This document shows, piece by piece, positions 10,055 through 18,852 of a stretch of DNA of 64,000 nt. Every line of letters starts with the position of its first letter. Position 1 is the stretch's first letter. Both the position numbers and the translations under genes were made by a program. Source of the DNA: Streptomyces smyrnaeus (GTDB lineage: Bacteria; Actinomycetota; Actinomycetes; Streptomycetales; Streptomycetaceae); contig NZ_JAFFZM010000001.1 in assembly GCF_017676345.1 (NCBI RefSeq), positions 1 through 64,000 of the forward strand, in the 5' to 3' direction. The notes below the pieces were generated by a model. The model did no database searches. It was not told the origin of the DNA and saw only the letters and a program-made list of their open reading frames with translations.

Positions 10055-12355
10055 ATGAGCAGCAGCATCGAGGACCCGAGCGACGACCTGTCCGTCACCT
10101 CACCCAAGACCTGGGCGGCCGGCGTTCCCGCTGTGACGCACGCTTTGGAGTACTCGCTCGGCCAGACGTCGGTGCGGCGCACCGCGTTGACCCTGCTGAA
10201 CATCAACCAGGCCGAAGGCATCGACTGCCCCGGCTGCGCCTGGCCCGACGGGGCACCAGGCAAGCGCCACCTGAACGAGTACTGCGAGAACGGCGCCAAG
10301 CACATCAACGACGAGGCCACCTCACGGCGGGTCACCCGGGACTTCTTCCGTGAGCACTCGATCGCCGAGCTGGACGGGATGTCCGACTACTGGCTCAACC
10401 AGCAGGGCCGGCTGACCGAACCGATGGTCAAGCGGCCCGGCGCGACCCACTACGAGCCGATCGGCTGGGACGAGGCGCTCAGCCTGCTCGCCGCCGAACT
10501 CGTCGACTCCCCCGACGAAGCCCTGTTCTACGTCTCCGGCCGACTCAGCAACGAGGCAGCCTTCCTCCTCCAGCTCTTCGCCCGCGCGTTCGGCACCAAC
10601 AATCTGCCCGACTGCTCCAACATGTGCCACGAGTCGAGCGGGTTCGCGATGAGGGAAGCACTGGGCACCGGCAAGGGCAGTGTTTCCCTGGACGACATCC
10701 ACCACGCCGACCTGATCTTCGTGGTCGGCCAGAACTCGGGCACCAACCACCCGCGGATGCTGTCCGCGCTGGAGGAGACCAAGCGCAACGGCGGTCAGGT
10801 CGTGGCGGTCAACACGCTGCCCGAGGCCGGGTTGATGCGCTTCAAGAACCCGCAGAAGGCACGTGGCGTGATCGGCCGCGGTACCGCTGTCGCCGACCAG
10901 TTCGTGCACATCCGGGCGGGCGGCGACCTCGCCCTGTTCCAGGCCTTGAACCGGATGCTGCTGGAGGCCGAGGACGGTGCGCCCGGCACCGTACTCGACC
11001 ACGACTTCATCCGGAACCACACGACGGGCTTCACCGATTTCGCCGCATACGCGCGCAAGGTTGCCTGGGAGGACCTCCTTGAGGCGACGGGGTTGCCACG
11101 GGAGGAGATCGAGGCCGTCTTCGACCGGGTCCTGAAGAGCAAGAAGATCATCGTCTGCTGGGCCATGGGCCTGACCCAGCACAAGCACGGGGTGCCGACC
11201 ATCCGTGAGGTCATCAACTTCCTGATGATGCGCGGCAATCTGGGCAGGCCCGGCACCGGCGCCTGCCCGGTGCGCGGCCACAGCAACGTCCAGGGCGACC
11301 GGACCATGGGCGTGTGGGAGCAGATGCCGCAGGAGTTCCTGGACGCCTTGGAACGTGAGTTCGGCTTCACTCCGCCCACCCATCACGGCCTGGACGCGGT
11401 GAACGGCATCCGGGCCATGTACGAGGGACGCGCCAAGGTCTTCCTCGGCGTCGCGGGCAACTTCGTACGGGCCACGCCGGACAGCGCGGTCACGGAGGAG
11501 GCCATGCGGAAGTGCCGCCTCACCGCGCACATCTCCACCAAACTCAACCGTTCCCACACCGTGTGCGGCGACACCGCGCTGATCCTGCCCACGCTGGGTC
11601 GCAGCGACCGTGACTTCCAGGCCACGGGCGAACAGTTCGTCACCGTCGAGGACTCGATGAGCGAAGTCCACGCTTCCCGGGGGAAGCTGCCGCCCGCCTC
11701 CCCGGATCTGCTGAGTGAGGTGGCGATCATCAGCCGGACGGCCCACAAGACCCTCGGCTCGACACCGCCCCTTCCCTGGGAGGACTTCGAGAAGGACTAC
11801 AGCACTGTCCGCGACCGGATCTCCCGTGTCGTGCCGGGCTTCGAAGACTTCAACGCCCGGTTGGCGCGGACCGGCGGCTTCGTGCTGCCCAACCCGGTGA
11901 ACCAGGGCGTCTTCCCCACCCCCAGCGGCAAGGCCGTCTTCACCCTCAACGAGTTCACGATGCCGCACGTTCCCGAAGGACACCTGCTGCTGCAGACCCT
12001 GCGCTCACACGACCAGTGGAACACCGTCTGGTACACCCCGAACGACCGCTACCGCGGCGTCCACAACGCCCGCCGCGTCGTCCTCGTCAATCCCGCCGAC
12101 CTGAAGGACCTCGGCATGGCCGACCGGGACGAGGTGGACCTGGTGAGCATCTGGCACGACGGGACGGAGCGCCGCGCGCAGAACTTCCGGGTCGTCGGCT
12201 ATCCCACCAGCCCCGGCTCCGCCGCGTCCTACTACCCGGAGACCAACGTCCTGGTGCCGCTGGACAGCGTGGCCGACTTCAGCAACTGCCCCACGTCCAA
12301 GGGCATCGTTGTCCGCCTGGAGCCAGCTCGCAGCATCACCCCGGGTGCGGTCTGA
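10055..12355 (+). CDS. FdhA/YdeP-type molybdopterin oxidoreductase
   Basis: A 766-residue bis-MGD enzyme of the formate-dehydrogenase-alpha-like (YdeP/FdhA) family. Family marks are DCPGCAWPD (Cys58, Cys61), the NMCHESSGFAM segment with Cys191 where classical formate dehydrogenases have Sec/Cys, and GRPGTGACPVRGHSNVQGDRTMG. The start is the ATG at 10055; upstream in-frame sequence is an arginine/proline-rich non-homologous extension. After the sarcosine oxidase operon, it could oxidise formate derived from surplus C1 units or formaldehyde. Many members of this family lack a proven substrate, so formate is an inference from context. Confidence 0.88.
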   Translation: MSSSIEDPSDDLSVTSPKTWAAGVPAVTHALEYSLGQTSVRRTALTLLNINQAEGIDCPGCAWPDGAPGKRHLNEYCENGAKHINDEATSRRVTRDFFREHSIAELDGMSDYWLNQQGRLTEPMVKRPGATHYEPIGWDEALSLLAAELVDSPDEALFYVSGRLSNEAAFLLQLFARAFGTNNLPDCSNMCHESSGFAMREALGTGKGSVSLDDIHHADLIFVVGQNSGTNHPRMLSALEETKRNGGQVVAVNTLPEAGLMRFKNPQKARGVIGRGTAVADQFVHIRAGGDLALFQALNRMLLEAEDGAPGTVLDHDFIRNHTTGFTDFAAYARKVAWEDLLEATGLPREEIEAVFDRVLKSKKIIVCWAMGLTQHKHGVPTIREVINFLMMRGNLGRPGTGACPVRGHSNVQGDRTMGVWEQMPQEFLDALEREFGFTPPTHHGLDAVNGIRAMYEGRAKVFLGVAGNFVRATPDSAVTEEAMRKCRLTAHISTKLNRSHTVCGDTALILPTLGRSDRDFQATGEQFVTVEDSMSEVHASRGKLPPASPDLLSEVAIISRTAHKTLGSTPPLPWEDFEKDYSTVRDRISRVVPGFEDFNARLARTGGFVLPNPVNQGVFPTPSGKAVFTLNEFTMPHVPEGHLLLQTLRSHDQWNTVWYTPNDRYRGVHNARRVVLVNPADLKDLGMADRDEVDLVSIWHDGTERRAQNFRVVGYPTSPGSAASYYPETNVLVPLDSVADFSNCPTSKGIVVRLEPARSITPGAV

Positions 12356-12694
12356 GGCCAGGTAGAGGGCCGACTCGCCGAAAGGCTGCCACGGGGCTCC
12401 GCGAGGCACCGATGACGAGGCCGGGGCACCCTCCGCGTCCCGCATTCACCGCACTGGCTCAACCGCATGAAGCCGCCGGAGCACGCCTCCGCGGACCTCG
12501 GTGGGACTCGGCTGGAACGTGCGCGCCCGGTGGCGGACAAAGCGGCCCGGTACGCCGAGGCTGTCGACGCCGTACGGACCAGGCTGTGACGAACTGCCGC
12601 CGGCCTGCGCACCGCGCCGCACGGCACGGCAGCGCGGCGCGTCGGGCGCGGTGGGGCGCCTAAGGCGCCAGGAACGGCAGGGGCCGGGCGGTGG
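12356..12694. other. Intergenic gap between convergent genes
   Basis: There is no supported gene in these 339 bp between the molybdopterin enzyme and the leftward arabinanase. A small symmetrical element (GGCGCCTAAGGCGCC, about 12655-12669) close to the arabinanase 3' end may contribute to termination. Confidence 0.4.
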
Positions 12695-13669
12695 TCAGTA
12701 GGCGAGGGGCCAGCCGCCGCTCCACTTCAGCAGGTTGATGCCGAGCTTGGGTGCACCGCCGTCGTTGCCGTCGTAGTAGTGGTAGACGAGCAGGTCCTCG
12801 CCGCCGTCGCGCATGATGTCCTGCCCGCCGGGGCCGATCACGGATCCCTGTGAGGCCATGACCACGGTGCCGCCGTTGTTGTTCATCGCGACGCCGTCGC
12901 GGTCGTAGTAGGGCCCCACGGGGCTGGTGGCCCGGCCGACCTTGATCTTGTACGTGGAGGCGGTGCCGCTGCAGCAGGTGTCGTACGAGGCGAAAAGGTA
13001 GTAGTACCCGTTCCGCTTGACCACGGTCGGGCCCTCCACCGCCCTCGCCCCCGTGGAGCGCGAGGCGAGCGAGTGGCGGGTGGTGTCCCCCTCGTGCTGC
13101 TTGCCGGTCCTCGGGTCGAGGCGGATCATCTTGATCCCGCTCCAATGGGAGCCGAAGGCCAGCCACCACTTGCCGTCGCCGTCGACGAACAGGTCGGGGT
13201 CGATGGCGTTGTAGTCGCTGCTGGACGTGGAGGAGTAGACGATGCCCTGGTCCTTCCAGCTGCCCGGCATCCCGGTCGTGGAGGTGGCGAGGCCGATGGC
13301 CGAGGTGTTGGAGCGGAAGCGGGAGACGGCGTAGTACATCAGGTACCGGCCTCCGTGGTAGGAGAGGTCGGGTGCCCAAGGATCGTTCTCGGGCGAGTAG
13401 CGCGACCACCAACCGGGCGGCGAGGAGAAGGCGTTGCCGTTGCGTTCGAAGGCGACGCGGTCGGTGGAGGTGCGGAACTCCAGGTAGCCGTGGGTGGAAT
13501 GGAGCAGGTAGCGCCCGTCGGGCGCGCGGAGCATGGTCGGGTCATGGACGCCGACATCACCGGTGACCCTCCCGGGGCTGGGGTAGGCGGACGCGCTCGA
13601 CGGCATCAGGGTCAGCATGACGGCGGCGGGCAGCGCGAGGAGGGATGATCTGCGCAGAGTGCGGCTCAT
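12695..13669 (-). CDS. Secreted endo-1,5-alpha-L-arabinanase (GH43)
   Basis: A 324-residue exported glycoside hydrolase. A signal peptide covers residues 1-28 (MSRTLRR, a hydrophobic stretch, then SASA-YP). The GH43 five-bladed propeller triad is visible: Asp43 (VHDPTML) as general base, Asp157 (NAIDPDLF) as pKa modulator, and Glu212 (ARAVEGPTVV) as acid. The closest family pattern is arabinan endo-1,5-alpha-L-arabinosidase, which cuts the arabinan side chains of pectin. The ATG at 13669 has AGGAG 6 bp upstream. The gene directly upstream on the same strand is a broken pectinesterase, consistent with a former pectin-degradation unit. Confidence 0.92.
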   Translation of the reverse strand: MSRTLRRSSLLALPAAVMLTLMPSSASAYPSPGRVTGDVGVHDPTMLRAPDGRYLLHSTHGYLEFRTSTDRVAFERNGNAFSSPPGWWSRYSPENDPWAPDLSYHGGRYLMYYAVSRFRSNTSAIGLATSTTGMPGSWKDQGIVYSSTSSSDYNAIDPDLFVDGDGKWWLAFGSHWSGIKMIRLDPRTGKQHEGDTTRHSLASRSTGARAVEGPTVVKRNGYYYLFASYDTCCSGTASTYKIKVGRATSPVGPYYDRDGVAMNNNGGTVVMASQGSVIGPGGQDIMRDGGEDLLVYHYYDGNDGGAPKLGINLLKWSGGWPLAY

Positions 13670-13733
13670 GCGTTTCTCCTGCGAGTGACGAGGGACATGA
13701 CGTTCCTTTCGAGAGATCGAATGACACCCGTGG

Positions 13734-14456
13734 TCAGGGGCGTGTGGGTGATGCCTTCCAGGAGAAGCCGCCCATGTCGGTCCAGGGGGCGGCCTTGACG
13801 GCCGCGCCGAGGGTGCTGTCGCGGACGGTGGTCTGCGGGTCGAGGCGCGCGTCACCGCCCGCGTGCCAGGGTCGGCCGAGGTGGAAGCTCCGGGCGGACA
13901 CGTCGCCGTCGACGGTGGTGCGGGTGATGAGGAAGCCCTTGCGGCCGGCGGGCGTGCTGGGTGCGGTGACGTACCCGGCCGAGGTGCCGTTCCAGCGCTT
14001 CTTCAGCACCAGGACGGACTTGTCGATGACCGCCGTGGCACGGCCGAAGACGAAGTCGGTGTTGCCGATGACATAGGAGTTGGTCAGATATACCCGGCCC
14101 GTCTTCTCCTTGGCGGCCGTGTCGAGGAGGAGGGTGTCCTGGTCGCCGCTGATGATGAGGGCGTCCAGACGGATACGGTCGGCAGGCGGTGCGCAGCGCC
14201 ACCGCCTGCCGACCGTTCGGCTGTTGGTGCTTCGCCTCGTCGAAGTCGTTGGCGATGGTGAGGTACGGGGTTGTTCACACCCTGGAAGTAGCTGTTCTCC
14301 AGGACCATCTTCGTTTCTCCGAACACCCCGAAGGCCGTGCCGTAGGCCATGGCCCCTGTGGCGGCCAGCGCCAGCGGCATCCCTGCCAGCAGCACCGTCT
14401 TCTTTCTGCAGTTGCCGCGCCTTGCCGCGACCGTGCAGCTCAGTCATGCGTGTCAT
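13734..14456 (-). pseudogene. Decayed pectin methylesterase (CE8)
   Basis: Homology to pectinesterase is clear but split over different frames. An export-signal-like stretch (KKTVLLAGMPLALAATGAMA) leads into KMVLENSYFQGVNN. An extra G:C in the run at 14267-14270 then shifts the frame to YLTIANDFDEAKHQQPNGRQ. A further shift near 14183 gives ADRIRLDALIISGDQDTLLL, then SYVIGNTDFVFGRATAVID and FHLGRPWHAGGDARLD. The catalytic QDTLL and DFVFG regions persist, but the first roughly 100-150 residues of the beta-helix are missing and the C-terminus stops early. With at least two frameshifts and an internal deletion, no active enzyme can be made. It lies 64 bp upstream of the arabinanase. Confidence 0.8.
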
Positions 14457-15471
14457 CCCAATCCGTACCTGCGTGAGGGGCGCCCGTGAGGAATGTGCCG
14501 CTGAGTAGTTGCCGCGGAGTCGAAAATGGTTGCCGCCCCGCCGAGACAGTTGCCTCCAGCCGATGCCCCCGGCGCAGAAAAACGGTCAGCCCCCGACTGC
14601 CCCGGCGCCCTCCCCCTTCTCCCCGCCAGTTGTGGTGAGGACGACGACCAGGAGAAGGACGCGACACCACGGCCGCGCCCGAGGACAGTGACGCCGACGC
14701 GCCTCCGCAGCCGCCCGCCCCCGGGCCATCCGGAGGCCGACAACGAATCCGTGCTGGTCGGACTCAGGCTCGAACAACGGCTGCACGCCTGGAAAAAGGG
14801 GAATGCGCCGACGCCGGCCTTCGGCGCGAAAGGCGAAACCTCGCTCATTGGCAACGGGTGCCGGGCCGAGCTCAGGGGCCTCAAGCGCAGTGCCCGGGCC
14901 GATGGCCGACCGCAGCTGGTCGGGACGCCGCCTGCACCTCGGCATGCCGGCCTTCACCGATCACGCATCACCGTCCCGGCCGAGCCCTCCTGAGCAGAAG
15001 CACTTGACACTCATCACGGGGGCTCACCCCGGCGCACGACATCCGTGCGGGGCACCGTACGGCCCGATACCTCTCCATGCGGGCCGCAGGACGAGAGTGA
15101 CGCACGGCCGGGTGGACGGGTATTCCCGGACAGGGGTCACAAGAGCCCCTTGACCGCACAGGAGGGCGGAGCCGGCCGGTACAGCCCTGCAGCCAGCACC
15201 CTCCCCGCCCCTACCCCGCGCAGGGGATCGTCCTTGCCCAGGCCGGCGCGACAGTGCCGGTCGCCCCGTGACGCAACCCCGCACCTGGGGTGAGGGGATG
15301 ACGCTTGAGCACAGGTGGGTGCGTATCCGCGAGAGCAGGAGCAGCTGTGGGGCGCGGTCGCACCCTGCAGAAGGCCGTTTCAGCGGGGAACGATGCGGGG
15401 GGGGAGCGCAGGGCGGTAGAGGTTCCGCGACGACCGTCCCGCGGCGGATACGGGCAGCCCAGTCGTTCGAG
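14457..15471. other. Intergenic region without a recognised gene
   Basis: About 1 kb lies between the decayed pectinesterase and the HxlR regulator. Open frames on both strands are low-complexity Arg/Pro/Gly/Ser shadows without recognisable motifs or ribosome binding sites. It may be further decayed sequence. Confidence 0.5.
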
Positions 15472-15849
15472 TCAGCCGATGGAGGAGGAGCCGCCCTCGC
15501 GGGCGTCGAGCAGCTCGTCCCAGTGCTCGGTCGCCCATCGGCACGCGGCGGCCAGCGGCTCCAGCGCGCTGCGGCCCAGCGGTGTCAGCGCGTACTCGAC
15601 CCTGAGTTTCGGGTCGGCGTGCACCGTGCGTGACACGAACCCGCCTCGCTCCAGGCCGCGGAGCGACTGGGTGAGCACCTTCGGGGTGACGCGGCCCAGT
15701 GGCACGCGAAGTTCGGAGTATCTGCGCGGGCCGTCGTCCAGGCAGCGGAGAACCATGGGTGCCCATTTGTCACCGAAGCGGAAAGGCAGCAGCGAGGACG
15801 GGCACAGCTCGTCGAACAAGTCGGGTGGCAGCGGTGGCCGTTGCGTCAT
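15472..15849 (-). CDS. HxlR-family transcriptional regulator
   Basis: A 125-residue winged-helix regulator. The layout is typical: an early cysteine (LCPSSLLPFRFGDKWAPMVLRCL, Cys16), the RYSELRVPLGRVTPKVLTQSLRGLERGGFVSR recognition region, and a short C-terminal dimerisation helix. HxlR proteins commonly sense quinones, aldehydes or disulphide stress through the N-terminal Cys. It is transcribed divergently from a quinone-reductase-like gene and probably represses it. A GGGAG lies upstream of the ATG at 15849. Confidence 0.92.
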   Translation of the reverse strand: MTQRPPLPPDLFDELCPSSLLPFRFGDKWAPMVLRCLDDGPRRYSELRVPLGRVTPKVLTQSLRGLERGGFVSRTVHADPKLRVEYALTPLGRSALEPLAAACRWATEHWDELLDAREGGSSSIG

Positions 15850-15873
15850 CGAAGGTCTCCCGTCTCCGGTCTT

Positions 15874-15906
15874 GGTATCCAGCTGGTGACCAACCTTCTG
15901 GATATC
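15874..15906. promoter_or_regulatory. Inverted repeat upstream of the HxlR gene
   Basis: GGTATCCAG (15874-15882) and CTGGATATC (15898-15906) form an inverted repeat with 8 of 9 positions paired. It sits 25 bp upstream of the HxlR start in the divergent promoter. A further GGATATC occurs at about 16083-16089 near the quinone reductase promoter, which has a TATAAA-like -10 at 16113-16118. Confidence 0.4.
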
Positions 15907-16134
15907 TTCCGGAGCATCGACTCGGCGAGAGGTATTCCGACGATGGGCGGGATCGTGGTTGTCGGGGCAGGTTGGCCGCCCGCCTGCTCGGCAACCTCAC
16001 CGATCCGCACCCGTCCTCCGCTGGCCGGAAGACAGCCGGCTTGCCGGTTTGAACCTCACGTCGCCGTCAGGTTCAAAGTGACGGATATCGAATGAACACC
16101 ATTATTTCAACCTATAAAAGTAAGGCAGGACATT

Positions 16135-17040
16135 ATGCGCGCAGCCCGCTTCCATGAGTACGGCGGAGCGGAGAGCCTGGCGATCGAGCAGGCCCGCGAC
16201 CCTCGCCCGGGACTTGGCGAGATCCGTGTCCGCGTCGCGGCGGCCAGTGTCAATCCCATCGACTGGAAGCTGCGCTCCGGCGCCCTGCACCAGCTGATTC
16301 CCCTGGAGCTGCCCGCCATTCCCGGGCGCGACGCCGTCGGCGTGGTCGACGAAATCGGTGACGGAGTGCGGGGGGTGAGCATCGGCGACCGCGTCTTCGG
16401 GCTGGGCGGTGTCACCGGCGCGACCGCTGAGCTGACCATCCTCTCGGCCTGGGCCCACGCCCCCGACACGTGGGACGATGAGCAGGCCGCAGGCGCCGGT
16501 CTCGCGTCCGTGACCGCGATGCGTGGCCTGAACGCGCTCGGCTCCCTCGCGGGGCGCACCCTTCTCATCGAGGGCGCCGCCGGAGGCGTGGGCAGCGCGG
16601 CAGTCGAGATCGCTGTGGCACAAGGTGCCACCGTGATCGGGACAGCCAGCGAGCGCAACCACGAGTTCCTCACCTCTCTCGGCGCCATTCCCACCACCTA
16701 CGGCCCCGGCATCGCACAGCGCCTCCCCGCTCTCGCCGCGCACGGCGTCGACATCGCGCTCGACACCGCGGCCTCCGGCTCCCTGGACGACCTCGTCGCG
16801 ATCACGGGCGACCCGACGCGCGTCGCGACGGTCGCCGACCACGCGGGCGGGCAGCGCCTGGGCACGCATGTGGTCAACGCGGAGAACGATTCCGACCTCC
16901 TGTCCGCGACCGCGGAACTGGGCCGGCAGGGCCGCTACACGCCCCGTATCGAACAGACCTACCCTCTGGAGCGGATCGCCGACGCCCACGCGCACGCCGA
17001 GCGCGGACGCACACGCGGAAAGATCGTGGTCCGCATCTGA
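16135..17040 (+). CDS. NADPH:quinone reductase-like MDR oxidoreductase
   Basis: A 301-residue zinc-independent medium-chain dehydrogenase/reductase. The N-terminal GroES-like domain (SVNPIDWKLRSGAL, IPGRDAVGVVDEIG) is followed by a Rossmann domain with the nucleotide loop GAAGGVGSAAVEIAVAQGATVIGTAS. It lacks the zinc-binding cysteines of alcohol dehydrogenases. The likely role is NADPH-dependent reduction of quinones or enones under control of the divergent HxlR regulator. The start ATG at 16135 is preceded by AGGCAGGA. Confidence 0.9.
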   Translation: MRAARFHEYGGAESLAIEQARDPRPGLGEIRVRVAAASVNPIDWKLRSGALHQLIPLELPAIPGRDAVGVVDEIGDGVRGVSIGDRVFGLGGVTGATAELTILSAWAHAPDTWDDEQAAGAGLASVTAMRGLNALGSLAGRTLLIEGAAGGVGSAAVEIAVAQGATVIGTASERNHEFLTSLGAIPTTYGPGIAQRLPALAAHGVDIALDTAASGSLDDLVAITGDPTRVATVADHAGGQRLGTHVVNAENDSDLLSATAELGRQGRYTPRIEQTYPLERIADAHAHAERGRTRGKIVVRI

Positions 17041-17060
17041 AGCGGAGGCATGGCACAGAC

Positions 17061-17099
17061 GCGCCGGCCCGCCAAACGATGATCTTGGTGGGCCGGCGC
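17061..17099. terminator. Hairpin after the quinone reductase gene
   Basis: A 14-bp stem with one mismatch (GCGCCGGCCCGCCA at 17061-17074, TGGTGGGCCGGCGC at 17086-17099) and an 11-nt loop begins 20 bp after the stop codon. It is a strong terminator candidate. Confidence 0.7.
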
Positions 17100-17247
17100 T
17101 GACTGCCTCGACCTCGCGGAGCGCCTGGAGGAGGTCAGCCCCGTCCGCGGGCGCCGCCCCGCGTTCTGAGAGGGCGTCGTGCCGATGCCGATGTCGAGCG
17201 GGCGCGATCGTCAAGACGCTCGAGGAGACACCGACGAACGCCCTGGC

Positions 17248-17847
17248 TCAGGCGGAGGAGCGACCGCGGATTCCGTCCAGGAGGTATGTGGTGCGGCGGT
17301 CGTAGTCGTCCCGGGGAGGCCGCTTGCCGTGCTTGAGGGCGAGGGCGGTGTCGACGACGAGTGCGTGGAGGTCGTCCGCCGTGAACTCCGGCCGCAGCGC
17401 ACCGGAGGCCCGCGCCGCTGCGATGAGCTCTTCATTTGCCTCGCTTCCGACTCGGCAGATCTCCATGAGCTGCTGCGAGTGCGGATACGTCTGCAACAGG
17501 ACGTCGTTGAAGGCGGGCTGGCGGTACTGGAGGTCGCGGATCGCGGTGAGGTAGTACGCGATCCGCTCGCCGACATCGTCGATGCTCCGAGTGTGGTCGA
17601 TGACGGCGAACAGCTCACTCGCCACGACCTCTTCGATGACGGCTTCGATGAGGCCGATCCGCCCGCCGAACCGGTTGAAGATGGTGGCCTTGCTCACCCC
17701 TGCTGCCTTGGCGACCTCCTCCAGCGGCACCGTCAGGCCCTGCCCCTGGAAGGCGCCGATCGCGGCAGAGCGGATCTGCTCGGAATTGCGCCGGGCATCG
17801 GCGCGCAGCCGGGATCGGGAAGGCGCCGCACCGTCCATGGCCCTCAC
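17248..17847 (-). CDS. TetR-family transcriptional regulator
   Basis: A 199-residue regulator. The N-terminal HTH reads IRSAAIGAFQGQGLTVPLEEVAKAAGVSKATIFNRFGGRIGLIEAVIEE, followed by an all-helical ligand domain. The GTG at 17847 is preceded by AGGAAG with 5-bp spacing; an ATG three codons later is an alternative. It is divergent from the NmrA-like NAD(P)-binding gene, with two operator-like repeats between them, so it very likely represses that gene and itself. Confidence 0.93.
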   Translation of the reverse strand: MRAMDGAAPSRSRLRADARRNSEQIRSAAIGAFQGQGLTVPLEEVAKAAGVSKATIFNRFGGRIGLIEAVIEEVVASELFAVIDHTRSIDDVGERIAYYLTAIRDLQYRQPAFNDVLLQTYPHSQQLMEICRVGSEANEELIAAARASGALRPEFTADDLHALVVDTALALKHGKRPPRDDYDRRTTYLLDGIRGRSSA

Positions 17848-17876
17848 CGTCGCTTCCTGTCGCTCACCCGCATAAC

Positions 17877-17939
17877 TTGACTCACTGGGTCAGCTTACCT
17901 ACGGTCATCGACGAACGAGAAACTGACCCGCTTGGTCAA
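17877..17939. promoter_or_regulatory. Paired TetR-type operators
   Basis: Two related palindromes lie in the divergent promoter: TTGACTCACTGGGTCAG (17877-17893) and CTGACCCGCTTGGTCAA (17922-17938 region). Both fit TTGACYnnnnGGTCAA. The pair has one element close to each gene, as expected for a TetR regulator controlling both directions. Confidence 0.6.
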
Positions 17940-17997
17940 TTTATGCTTCCGCCCACCTCCAGGACGGACGCCGTGGGAGCTCAGAAAGGTCAAGAAC

Positions 17998-18852
17998 ATG
18001 ATCGTTGTCACCGGCGCCACCGGTGGGCTCGGCGGCGCCACCGTCGAGCACCTCCTCAAGCGCGTACCCGCCGACCAGATCGGCGTCAGTGTCCGCGACG
18101 CCGCCAAGGCGCAGCACCTTGCCGACCGCGGCGTTCGCGTGCGGCAGGGCTCCTACGAGGACCCAGCCACGCTGCGTGACTCCTTCACCGGTGCCGACCA
18201 GGTCCTTCTGGTGTCCGGCAACGACCCGGCCGCCGACATGGTCGGCCTGCACCGCAATGCCGTCGAAGCCGCAGTCGCGGCCGGAACCCGGCGGATCCTG
18301 TACACGAGCCAGCAGAGCGCCGTCCCCGACAACCCGTACCGGCCGTCGGACATCCACACCGCCACCGAGGCGATCCTCGGCGCCTCCGGAGTCGCCTGGA
18401 CCGCACTGCGCAACGGCGCCTACGGCCCCCTCGATCAGCTGCTCGGCCCGTGGCAGCGGACCGGCGTGATCGCCCAGCCGCAAGACGGCCCCGTACCGTA
18501 CACCGACCGTGCCGACGTAGCCGAGGCCACTGCCGTCGTCCTCGCCGGTGACCGCTCCTTCGACGGCCCCGTCACCTTCACCGCGCCGACCGCCGTCACC
18601 TTCGACGACTTCGCCAAGATCGCCTCCGAGCTCACCGGTAGCACTGTCGAGCGCATCGTCCTGGACGACGAACAGTGGGTCGCCGACCAGCTCGCGATCG
18701 GCGTCCCGGAGCAGGCGGCCCGGCTCATGCTCAGCTGGTACCAGGCAGCCCGCGCGGGCTACTTCGCCGAAGCCGACCCTGTGCTGGCCGAACTCCTCGG
18801 CCGTGAACCCCGCACCGCCGCCGACCGGCTCGCAGCCCACGTCGACGGCTGA
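17998..18852 (+). CDS. NmrA-like NAD(P)H-binding oxidoreductase
   Basis: A 284-residue atypical short-chain dehydrogenase-fold protein with the N-terminal NAD(P) loop MIVVTGATGGLGGATVEHLL. It resembles the NmrA/QorB type NAD(P)H:quinone reductases (GSYEDPATLRDSFTGADQVLLVSG; YTDRADVAEATAVVL). The ATG at 17998 follows AGAAAGG; upstream in-frame codons belong to the promoter. It is paired divergently with a TetR regulator and probably acts in quinone or electrophile detoxification. Confidence 0.9.
   Translation: MIVVTGATGGLGGATVEHLLKRVPADQIGVSVRDAAKAQHLADRGVRVRQGSYEDPATLRDSFTGADQVLLVSGNDPAADMVGLHRNAVEAAVAAGTRRILYTSQQSAVPDNPYRPSDIHTATEAILGASGVAWTALRNGAYGPLDQLLGPWQRTGVIAQPQDGPVPYTDRADVAEATAVVLAGDRSFDGPVTFTAPTAVTFDDFAKIASELTGSTVERIVLDDEQWVADQLAIGVPEQAARLMLSWYQAARAGYFAEADPVLAELLGREPRTAADRLAAHVDG

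Noticed and set aside
10322..11983. A 553-codon open frame on the minus strand
   Set aside because: It lies wholly antisense to the molybdopterin oxidoreductase, whose sense frame is full of family motifs.
14453..14884. Minus-strand ORF upstream of the decayed pectinesterase
   Set aside because: Its composition is low complexity with no start signal or family resemblance.
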